Positions 1-5,090 of a stretch of 5,090 nucleotides of DNA are shown in pieces; positions within the stretch are counted from its first letter, which is position 1; each line of letters opens with the position of its first letter. This DNA is from Chitinophagaceae bacterium (GTDB lineage: Bacteria; Bacteroidota; Bacteroidia; Chitinophagales; Chitinophagaceae): contig JALOMZ010000181.1 in the NCBI GenBank assembly GCA_025455205.1, forward strand, positions 1-5,090, given 5' to 3'. A program made the position numbers and the translations under genes. The notes below the pieces were generated by a model. That model searched no databases. It worked only from the letters and a program-made list of their open reading frames with translations, and was not told where the DNA came from.

Positions 1-7
1 TCCGCTT

Positions 8-1771
8 ATGAAAATACTCTGGCATTATCTCAAACCGTACAAAGCACTGGTCATTCTTTCGCTGAGCCTGGCTGCCGTGAACCAGACCTTCTCGCTTATC
101 GACCCCTGGATCTTTGGTAAAATGATCGACAAGTTTGCCAACCACGCCGGCGGCTTCACCGAAAAGCAGTTTGTATGGGGCGTGACCGCCTACCTCGGGC
201 TGCTGGTGGGCACGGCCATGGTAAGCCGCATTGCCAAGGCCTTCCAGGACTATTTCAGCAGTGTGGTGATCCAGAAATTTGGCGCCAGCATCTTTACCGA
301 AGGGCTGCGGCACAGCATGCGCCTTCCCTACCAGGAATTTGAAGACCAGCGCAGCGGAGAAACCCTGAGCATCCTCACCAAGGTGCGCACCGATACGGAG
401 AAATTCATCAGCTCCTTCATCAATGTGGTTTTTGGCATTGTGGTGGGCCTGGTGTTTGTAACCATCTATGCTTTCAGCAAGCACTGGGCCATTGTGCCCG
501 TGTACCTGGTGGGCGTGCTGTTGCTCAGCTGGCTCACCAGCGCCCTCAGTAAAAGGATCAAGAGCATCCAGAAAAGCATTGTCAAGGAAACCACAGCACT
601 GGCAGGCAGCACCACTGAAAGCCTGCGCAACATAGAACTGGTGAAAAGCCTGGGCCTTACCTACCAGGAGATCAAGAGGCTCAACAACAACACCTACAAG
701 ATACTGGTGCTGGAGCTGCGCAAAGTGAAAAGCATTCGCATGCTCAGTTTTGTGCAGGGCACTTTTGTGAATTTTCTGCGCCAGGTGATCATGTTCACCC
801 TGCTCTACCTCATTTTCCACGGGCAGCTCACCACAGGAGAGCTGATCACCCTGCAATTCTATTCCTTCTTCATTTTCGGTCCCCTGCAGGAAATTGGCAA
901 TATCATCATCACCTATCGCGAGGCAGAAGCTTCCCTGCAGAATTTTCACAACCTGATGCAAAAGAAGCCGGAACCGCGCCCGGCAGCACCGGCCCACCTG
1001 GGTGCCATAGACAGCCTGGAATACAGCGATGTCAGCTTCCAGCACCAAAGCGCCGGTACTCCGGCCCTCCAGCACATCAGTTTCCGGGCCCGCACGGGTG
1101 AAACCATTGCATTTGTGGGCCCCAGTGGCAGCGGCAAAACCACCCTGGTAAAACTGCTGGTGGGCCTGTACCGACCACAAGAGGGCAGCATCCTGTACAA
1201 CAGTGTAAACGGACATGATATCGATTTCGAGGAACTGCGCCTGCAGATCGGCTTCGTAACCCAGGACACGCAGCTGTTTGCCGGCACCATCCGCGAAAAC
1301 CTGCTCTTTGTAAATCCGCAGGCCACGGATGAGGAGATGCTGGATGCCCTTAAAAAATCGGCCAGCCACAGCCTGCTGGCCAAGGCCGACCAGGGTATCA
1401 ACACCATCATTGGTGAAGGGGGTGTTAAGATATCCGGCGGCGAGAAGCAAAGGCTCAGCATTGCCCGCGCCCTGCTGCGCCATCCCCGACTGCTCATTTT
1501 TGACGAAGCCACTTCGGCGCTCGACAGCATTACCGAAGAGGAAATCACCAACACCATCAAGGAGATCAGCAGCCTGCGGGAGCAGATTACCATCCTGATT
1601 GCCCACCGGTTGAGCACCATCATGCACGCCGACAGGATCTACGTGCTGGAACAGGGCGAGATTGTGGAAACAGGCACACACCAATCCCTGCTGGAAGAAA
1701 AGGGCCTGTACTATGCCATGTGGCGCCAGCAAATAGGGGAAAGAAAGAAGCCGGCGGTACCCGCATCATAG
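8..1771 (+). CDS. ABC exporter half-transporter, fused membrane and ATPase domains
   Basis: A 587-residue ABC transporter of the exporter type (MsbA/ABCB-like half-transporter, expected to work as a dimer in the inner membrane and pump its cargo outward using ATP). The N-terminal half (about residues 10-300) holds hydrophobic segments near 13-32, 55-75, 137-156, 160-178, 255-270 and 280-300, fitting the usual six helices. The ATPase domain covers about 335-575: Walker A GPSGSGKTT at 371-379, Q-loop Q419, signature ISGGE at 475-479, Walker B LLIFDE at 495-500, D-loop SALD at 503-506 and H-loop H533. All catalytic residues are intact and the length is normal. Two oddities: the A-loop position after VSF, usually Tyr, appears to be H346, and the protein has no cysteine at all. 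Cargo cannot be read from the sequence. Only seven bases precede this ATG and no in-frame stop is seen, so a slightly earlier start is possible, but MKILWHYLKPYK is a typical exporter N-terminus. Confidence 0.95.
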   Translation: MKILWHYLKPYKALVILSLSLAAVNQTFSLIDPWIFGKMIDKFANHAGGFTEKQFVWGVTAYLGLLVGTAMVSRIAKAFQDYFSSVVIQKFGASIFTEGLRHSMRLPYQEFEDQRSGETLSILTKVRTDTEKFISSFINVVFGIVVGLVFVTIYAFSKHWAIVPVYLVGVLLLSWLTSALSKRIKSIQKSIVKETTALAGSTTESLRNIELVKSLGLTYQEIKRLNNNTYKILVLELRKVKSIRMLSFVQGTFVNFLRQVIMFTLLYLIFHGQLTTGELITLQFYSFFIFGPLQEIGNIIITYREAEASLQNFHNLMQKKPEPRPAAPAHLGAIDSLEYSDVSFQHQSAGTPALQHISFRARTGETIAFVGPSGSGKTTLVKLLVGLYRPQEGSILYNSVNGHDIDFEELRLQIGFVTQDTQLFAGTIRENLLFVNPQATDEEMLDALKKSASHSLLAKADQGINTIIGEGGVKISGGEKQRLSIARALLRHPRLLIFDEATSALDSITEEEITNTIKEISSLREQITILIAHRLSTIMHADRIYVLEQGEIVETGTHQSLLEEKGLYYAMWRQQIGERKKPAVPAS

Positions 1772-1817
1772 CCTGATGATCCCAAGGCCTTATATTCACC
1801 CTTTGAACAACACGCCC

Positions 1818-2456
1818 ATGTCAGCCTTTGCAACCACCATACAACAGGTCTTCCCTGAATTTGAGCCCGCCCTGGCGCAGCAAATGGAAAATGAAGCCAT
1901 GTTTCGTCAGATTCCGGCCAATACCGACCTGATGCGACCCGGCCAGTTCATACGCTCCACCATGCTGGTGCTCAGTGGCCTGATCAAAGTATACCGCGAA
2001 GACGATGACGGCAATGAATTCTTCATGTACCACCTCCAGCCCGGCGATGGCTGTGCCCTGAGCATGACCTGCATGGTGGGACAGGAACGGAGCACCATTG
2101 CCGCCAAAACGGTGCAGGACTCAGAGGTGATCATGATTCCGCTCGACAAAATGGATGCATGGATGAGCCAGTACAAAAGCTGGTACCATTTTGTGGTGAA
2201 GACCTACCGCAACCGCTTTGAGGAACTGCTGCAAACCCTCGACAATGTGGCATTCCGGAACATGGACGAAAGGCTGGAGTTCTACCTGAAACGGCAGCAG
2301 AAAACCCTGGACAGCCGCATCATACCCGTGACACACCAGGAGATTGCGCAAGACCTCAACTCCAGCCGGGAAGTGATCTCCAGGTTGCTAAAGAAATTGG
2401 CAGAACGCGGCAAAGTCAGGCTGCACCGTTACCACATTGAGATCATGGATCTCTGA
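1818..2456 (+). CDS. Crp/Fnr-family transcriptional regulator
   Basis: A 212-residue Crp/Fnr-type DNA-binding regulator with an N-terminal cyclic-nucleotide-binding-like beta barrel (about 15-115), a long dimerisation helix (about 115-150) and a C-terminal winged helix-turn-helix (VTHQEIAQDLNSSREVISRL from residue 171; SSREVISRLLKKL is the recognition-helix region). The pocket loop GDGCALSMTC (76-85) followed by GQERS (88-92) aligns with the CRP phosphate-binding cassette, but the CRP ribose-binding Glu (E72) falls on L81, so classical cAMP binding is doubtful. The N-terminal Cys cluster of FNR is absent, so a 4Fe-4S oxygen sensor is unlikely. C79 and C85 are the only cysteines and sit in the effector loop. 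I prefer the ATG at 1818 (MSAFATTIQQVFPEF) because it gives the usual family N-terminus; an in-frame ATG at 1776 would add 14 residues. It lies 46 bases after the ABC gene and may be co-transcribed with it. Its likely target is the dioxygenase gene downstream, which has a Crp-like site in its promoter region. Confidence 0.93.
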   Translation: MSAFATTIQQVFPEFEPALAQQMENEAMFRQIPANTDLMRPGQFIRSTMLVLSGLIKVYREDDDGNEFFMYHLQPGDGCALSMTCMVGQERSTIAAKTVQDSEVIMIPLDKMDAWMSQYKSWYHFVVKTYRNRFEELLQTLDNVAFRNMDERLEFYLKRQQKTLDSRIIPVTHQEIAQDLNSSREVISRLLKKLAERGKVRLHRYHIEIMDL

Positions 2457-2478
2457 GCACCGGTCTACCTGCTCCATT

Positions 2479-2492
2479 ATACAACCTTGTAT
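2479..2492. repeat. 14-base inverted repeat ATACAA-CC-TTGTAT after the regulator gene
   Basis: The two 6-base arms ATACAA and TTGTAT are perfect complements around a CC centre, starting 22 bases after the regulator's stop codon. The two-base centre is too short for a good RNA loop (an effective stem would be about five pairs), and no T-run follows, so it is a poor intrinsic terminator. It could be a dimeric protein binding site or chance. It is directly followed by CCCGGG. Confidence 0.3.
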
Positions 2493-2540
2493 CCCGGGCT
2501 GTGCCAGGCCCGCCTGCCCCTTGGCTGGCATTCCCCGATT

Positions 2541-2576
2541 CGGGCAGGTTCCCCGTGCTGCTCCCGCAGCTGCCCG
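2541..2576 (+). terminator. GC-rich nested stem-loop, possible weak terminator of the regulator gene
   Basis: The outer arms CGGGCAG (2541-2547) and CTGCCCG (2570-2576) are perfect complements. Inside them GCTGC (2557-2561) and GCAGC (2566-2570) form a 5-pair stem with a TCCC loop; the inner and outer stems share base 2570. No T-run follows, so if it ends transcription it is not a canonical intrinsic terminator. It might instead be a stable RNA fold at the end of the regulator transcript, or simply reflect the GC-rich composition here. Confidence 0.3.
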
Positions 2577-2617
2577 AGATGCCGCCTTGCCATCAAAATG
2601 CAAAATGCCCCGCTTGG

Positions 2618-2631
2618 GTGATGATTGTCAC
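2618..2631. promoter_or_regulatory. Crp/Fnr-type operator, GTGA-N6-TCAC
   Basis: The bases GTGATGATTGTCAC form a two-fold symmetric site with perfect 4-base half-sites GTGA and TCAC six bases apart, the core layout recognised by CRP-type proteins (TGTGA-N6-TCACA in E. coli). Flanking bases do not extend the symmetry. It lies between the Crp/Fnr regulator gene and the dioxygenase gene, with its centre 66 bases before the dioxygenase ATG. The sequence and its symmetry are observed; binding by the neighbouring regulator is inferred from family and position. Confidence 0.5.
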
Positions 2632-2653
2632 TTCCACAGCCTCTTTGGCCGCC

Positions 2654-2661
2654 GAGATTTG
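2654..2661 (+). promoter_or_regulatory. Possible Bacteroidota -7 promoter element of the dioxygenase gene
   Basis: GAGATTTG matches five of the six fixed positions of the Bacteroidota -7 element TAnnTTTG. No good -33 TTG box is found at the usual distance. If this is the -7 element, transcription would start around 2666 and the GTGA-N6-TCAC site would be centred near -41.5, the class II activator position of CRP-type proteins. A degenerate promoter that needs an activator would fit, but the match is short and could be chance. Confidence 0.25.
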
Positions 2662-2690
2662 TACCTCACATTTTTCAAAAACCACCAGAC

Positions 2691-4109
2691 ATGAAAATTG
2701 AGCAGATCTACACCGGCTGCCTGGCGCAAGGAGCCTACTATATTGAAAGCAATGGCGAAGCCGTTGTGATTGACCCGCTGCGGGAGGTGCAACCCTATAT
2801 TGATCGTGCTGAAAAAGACGGGGCACGCATCAAGTATGTGTTTGAAACCCACTTCCATGCCGATTTCGTGAGCGGTCACCTGGATCTGAGCAAGAAAACC
2901 GGCGCCCCCATTGTTTACGGCCCTACGGCCAAGCCCGGATTCGACGCCCTGGTGGCTGAAGACGGCCAGGAATTCAAGGTGGGTAAAATAACGTTCAAGG
3001 TATTACATACGCCGGGGCACACCATGGAAAGCACCTGCTACCTGCTGGTGGATGACCATGGAAAGGATCTGGCACTGTTCACCGGCGACACCCTCTTCAT
3101 TGGCGATGTGGGCCGTCCGGACCTGGCACAAAAAGTAGTGGCCGACCTCACCCAGGACAAACTGGCCTCCCACCTTTTTGATTCCCTGCGCAACAAGATC
3201 ATGCCGCTGGCCGATGACATTATCGTATATCCCGCCCATGGCGCCGGCAGTGCCTGCGGCAAAAACATGAGCAAGGAAACCACCGATACGCTGGGCAACC
3301 AGAAAAAGACCAACTATGCCCTGCGCGCCGATATGACCCGTGAGGAATTCATCAAGGAAGTAACCACCGGCCTGATGCCGCCTCCTGCCTACTTCCCGCT
3401 GAACGTGATGATGAATATCAAAGGGTACGACAGCATTGACCAGGTGCTGGAACGTGGTCAGCATGCCCTCAGCCCCAAAGCCTTCGAAACTGCAGCCAAT
3501 GAAACCGGCGCCCTGGTGCTTGACACCCGCGATGCGCAGGTATTTACCAAGGGCTTTGTACCCAACTCCATCAACATTGGCGTGGACGGCAACTTCGCCC
3601 CCTGGGTGGGCGCCATGATCCCCGATGTGAAGCAGGAAATACTGCTCATCACTGATGTGGGCCGCGAAGAAGAAGTGATTACCCGCCTGGCGCGCGTTGG
3701 ATACGATTACACCATCGGCTACCTGGAAGGCGGCTTTGAGGCCTGGCAGAAAGCCGGCATGGAAGTAGACCATATTGAGTCCATCTCAGCAGAAGAACTG
3801 GCAAACCGCATGGCCAAAGAACCGGTTAACATCCTGGATGTTCGCAAGAACAGCGAATTCCTCAGCGAACACGTGATGAAGGCCGAGAATGCACCGCTGG
3901 ATTATATCAATGATAGCATGCTGCAGGTGGACAAGAACAAGACCTATTATGTGCATTGCGCCGGCGGCTACCGTTCCATGATCTTCTGCTCTATTCTGCG
4001 TGCCCGCGGATACGACAACCTGATTGATGTGAACGGCGGATTCAAAGCCATCAAGGAATCAGGCAAGTTCAAAGTGAGCGACTATGTGTGCCCCAGCACA
4101 TTGCTGTAA
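2691..4109 (+). CDS. CstB-like persulfide dioxygenase / rhodanese fusion (MBL fold)
   Basis: A 472-residue cytoplasmic enzyme in three parts. Residues 1-230 are a metallo-beta-lactamase-fold domain of the ETHE1/persulfide dioxygenase type: THFHADFVSGH at 53-63, TPGH with H110, GDTLF with D133, GRPDL at 141-145 and PAHGAGSACG at 181-190. By family analogy one Fe(II) is held by H54, H110 and D133. Residues 265-358 form a rhodanese-like domain with LDTR at 277-280, but its active-site position reads TDVGREEE (321-328) with no Cys, so it is probably inactive. Residues 363-462 form a second rhodanese with LDVR at 382-385 and the active loop CAGGYRS (423-429), C423 being the sulfur carrier. This order matches staphylococcal CstB, which oxidises persulfide and makes thiosulfate. 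The ATG at 2691 is chosen because the protein then begins MKIEQIYTGC, the usual family start; an upstream TTG start at 2625 would overlap the operator. A strong terminator follows. The protein ends CPSTLL, with a near-terminal Cys at 467. Confidence 0.95.
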   Translation: MKIEQIYTGCLAQGAYYIESNGEAVVIDPLREVQPYIDRAEKDGARIKYVFETHFHADFVSGHLDLSKKTGAPIVYGPTAKPGFDALVAEDGQEFKVGKITFKVLHTPGHTMESTCYLLVDDHGKDLALFTGDTLFIGDVGRPDLAQKVVADLTQDKLASHLFDSLRNKIMPLADDIIVYPAHGAGSACGKNMSKETTDTLGNQKKTNYALRADMTREEFIKEVTTGLMPPPAYFPLNVMMNIKGYDSIDQVLERGQHALSPKAFETAANETGALVLDTRDAQVFTKGFVPNSINIGVDGNFAPWVGAMIPDVKQEILLITDVGREEEVITRLARVGYDYTIGYLEGGFEAWQKAGMEVDHIESISAEELANRMAKEPVNILDVRKNSEFLSEHVMKAENAPLDYINDSMLQVDKNKTYYVHCAGGYRSMIFCSILRARGYDNLIDVNGGFKAIKESGKFKVSDYVCPSTLL

Positions 4110-4120
4110 GTAATGCAAAC

Positions 4121-4150
4121 AGGAAGGTTGCTGCACAGCAACCTTCTTCT
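4121..4150 (+). terminator. Intrinsic terminator after the dioxygenase gene
   Basis: The arms GAAGGTTGCTG (4123-4133) and CAGCAACCTTC (4136-4146) are perfect complements, giving a practical 10-pair stem with a four-base loop. A pyrimidine, T-rich tract (TTCTTTC) follows. It begins 11 bases after the dioxygenase stop codon. It should end most dioxygenase transcripts before the peroxiredoxin gene, which therefore probably has its own start or depends on read-through. Confidence 0.8.
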
Positions 4151-4185
4151 TTCACAACCATATATTAATCATTAAAATAATCTTT

Positions 4186-4830
4186 ATGGAAACGCCCTAT
4201 TCCATGCCCCGCATAGGCGACAAAGCGCCCGATTTCAAAGCCATGACCACTACCGGTCCGCTTACCCTGTCGGAATACAACAAAGGAAGCTGGCTGGTCT
4301 TCTTTTCCCATCCGGCCGACTTCACCCCGGTGTGCACCACCGAGATGAGCGGTTTTGCCGTGGAAATGGATGATTTCTTTGCCGGCCGCAATGCCAAACT
4401 CCTGGGCCTCAGTATAGACAGTATCCATTCGCACATTGCCTGGGTAGATAACGTGAAGAAGAACACAGGAATCTATTTCAGGTTCCCCATTATTGCAGAC
4501 CTGGACATGAGCGTTTCCAAACTGTACGGCATGCTGCAGCCCAATGAAAGCGAAACAGCCGCCGTGCGCGCCGTCTTTTTCATTGACCCCAACGGCATCA
4601 TCCGCCTGATTATGTATTACCCGTTGAACGTGGGCCGTAATATGGCAGAGATCAAACGCGTATTGGTGGCGCTGCAAACAGCCGACGAAAACAAGGTGGC
4701 ATTGCCCCTGAACTGGCAGCCCGGCGATAAAGTGATTGTACCCCCGCCCAAAAACCTGGCCGACTATGAAGCAAGGGTAAATAGCGACCTGGAAATGGTA
4801 GACTTCTACCTGGCCAAAAAATCGCTCTGA
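4186..4830 (+). CDS. 1-Cys peroxiredoxin, Prx6 family
   Basis: A 214-residue thiol peroxidase that reduces hydrogen peroxide, organic peroxides or peroxynitrite in the cytoplasm. The thioredoxin-fold core covers about residues 8-165, with the peroxiredoxin active-site pattern PADFTPVC at 43-50: P43, T47 and the peroxidatic C50. R128 fits the conserved active-site Arg. The C-terminal extension, with NWQPGDKVIVPPP at 176-188, is typical of the Prx6 group and its length is normal for it. C50 is the only cysteine, so there is no resolving Cys and an outside thiol must regenerate it. The ATG at 4186 gives the N-terminus METPYSMPRIGDKAPDF; M7 is a less likely alternative. The region before it (4161-4185) is strongly A/T-rich, as expected for Bacteroidota translation starts. 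It sits 76 bases after the dioxygenase gene, with a terminator between them. Confidence 0.95.
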   Translation: METPYSMPRIGDKAPDFKAMTTTGPLTLSEYNKGSWLVFFSHPADFTPVCTTEMSGFAVEMDDFFAGRNAKLLGLSIDSIHSHIAWVDNVKKNTGIYFRFPIIADLDMSVSKLYGMLQPNESETAAVRAVFFIDPNGIIRLIMYYPLNVGRNMAEIKRVLVALQTADENKVALPLNWQPGDKVIVPPPKNLADYEARVNSDLEMVDFYLAKKSL

Positions 4831-4836
4831 TCCTCG

Positions 4837-4848
4837 TATCCCGGGATA
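4837..4848. repeat. 12-base perfect palindrome TATCCCGGGATA
   Basis: A perfect palindrome six bases after the peroxiredoxin stop codon. A T5 run (4862-4866) follows 13 bases later, too far for a standard intrinsic terminator, and the palindrome has no natural loop. It may be a weak terminator, a protein site or chance. The ten bases GTATCCCGGG (4836-4845) also occur at 2489-2498, after the regulator gene. Confidence 0.3.
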
Positions 4849-5027
4849 AGCGTACAAAGCCTTTTTAAGGTAAGGTCACAAACGCAGACCCAATCAAAGG
4901 GCCGGCAGGTCACCAGTGTGCCAACAGGCTACCAGGACCAGGCCAATACTGCCGAAGCCTTACCAAACGGCCATCCTGCGAACAGGAAACATGCACTTAC
5001 AATCTTGAAAAAAAGTCATAAAGAATT

Positions 5028-5090
5028 ATGCTTAAATTTCTTAAATCCTTCCTCGGCGGCGGTCCCGCTGTAAACTTCAGAGAATTGGTG
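5028..5090 (+). CDS. Start of a probable single-domain rhodanese protein (cut by the window edge)
   Basis: Twenty-one codons run to the window edge without a stop. The peptide begins MLKFLKSFLGGG and continues PAVNFRELV. An in-frame TAA at 5019-5021 lies just upstream, so the ATG at 5028 is the first ATG available, and it is preceded by an A-rich stretch (5009-5025). The pattern of a short basic-hydrophobic FLKxxFGGG leader followed by a VxFxELV strand-helix is, from memory, how small rhodanese-like proteins of Bacteroidota commonly begin, with the domain's LIDVR strand expected next. The catalytic Cys would lie outside the window. The assignment rests on this short leader and on the neighbouring rhodanese fusion. 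A different small protein cannot be excluded. Confidence 0.6.
   Translation, partial: MLKFLKSFLGGGPAVNFRELV

Noticed and set aside
946..1623. Minus-strand open frame (225 codons) opposite the ABC ATPase domain
   Set aside because: It is rich in Ser, Arg and Pro with no motif and lies fully opposite the conserved ATPase motifs; a shadow frame.
1772..1817. Possible promoter for the regulator gene in the short gap after the ABC gene
   Set aside because: CCTTTG near 1800 recalls part of the -7 element, but the TA is missing and no -33 box fits.
2625..2690. N-terminal extension of the dioxygenase from a TTG start at 2625
   Set aside because: The extra 22 residues (beginning MSLPQPLWPP) match nothing in the family and overlap the operator; the ATG at 2691 gives the standard N-terminus.
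2437..2701. Small plus-strand open frames in the gap after the regulator gene
   Set aside because: They are Pro/Cys-rich, overlap each other and the neighbouring genes, and cover the operator and promoter region; no sign of a real small protein.
3003..3773. Long minus-strand open frame (256 codons) opposite the dioxygenase gene
   Set aside because: It is antisense to a well-supported enzyme; its product is a Gly/Val/His-rich string without a recognisable domain, as expected from the complement of a GC-rich gene.
4165..4857. Minus-strand open frame (230 codons) opposite the peroxiredoxin
   Set aside because: It covers the whole peroxiredoxin gene in antisense and shows no family features.
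4869..4964. Distant complementary words GGTAAGG (4869-4875) and CCTTACC (4958-4964) in the last gap
   Set aside because: Seven bases separated by more than 80 are expected by chance; no supporting structure for an RNA gene or riboswitch was seen.

Overview
The window reads as an ordinary chromosomal stretch of a Bacteroidota bacterium, most likely a moderately GC-rich member of Chitinophagaceae or a relative. This assignment is inference. It rests on the style of the proteins (a Bacteroidota-type Crp/Fnr regulator, a persulfide dioxygenase-rhodanese fusion, a strict 1-Cys peroxiredoxin with the NWxPGD tail), on starts preceded by A-rich sequence without a clear Shine-Dalgarno motif, and on one weak match to the Bacteroidota -7 promoter element. 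All genes lie on the + strand. There is no sign of a mobile element, CRISPR array, tRNA or rRNA.

Layout: (1) 8-1771, a complete half-size ABC exporter (membrane domain plus ATPase) of unknown cargo. (2) 1818-2456, a Crp/Fnr-family regulator 46 bases downstream. (3) 2457-2690, a 234-base intergenic region holding a GTGA-N6-TCAC inverted repeat that looks like a Crp/Fnr operator. (4) 2691-4109, a 472-residue CstB-like enzyme made of a metallo-beta-lactamase-fold persulfide dioxygenase, a rhodanese domain without its catalytic Cys, and an active-type rhodanese. (5) 4121-4150, a strong intrinsic terminator. (6) 4186-4830, a Prx6-type 1-Cys peroxiredoxin. (7) 4831-5027, a 197-base gap with a 12-base perfect palindrome. 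(8) From 5028 to the window edge, the first 21 codons of a gene that looks like a small single-domain rhodanese.

From the regulator onward the genes form a plausible reactive-sulfur and oxidant defence neighbourhood. The dioxygenase oxidises persulfide sulfur to sulfite, the rhodanese domains move sulfane sulfur (for example sulfite to thiosulfate), and the peroxiredoxin removes peroxides. The regulator lacks both the Fe-S cysteines of FNR and the cAMP ribose-binding Glu of CRP, but has two cysteines (C79, C85) in its effector-pocket loop. The most interesting hypothesis is that it is a thiol- or persulfide-responsive activator acting on the operator in front of the dioxygenase gene. The enzyme families are known; the sensor-operator link is inference from the sequence.
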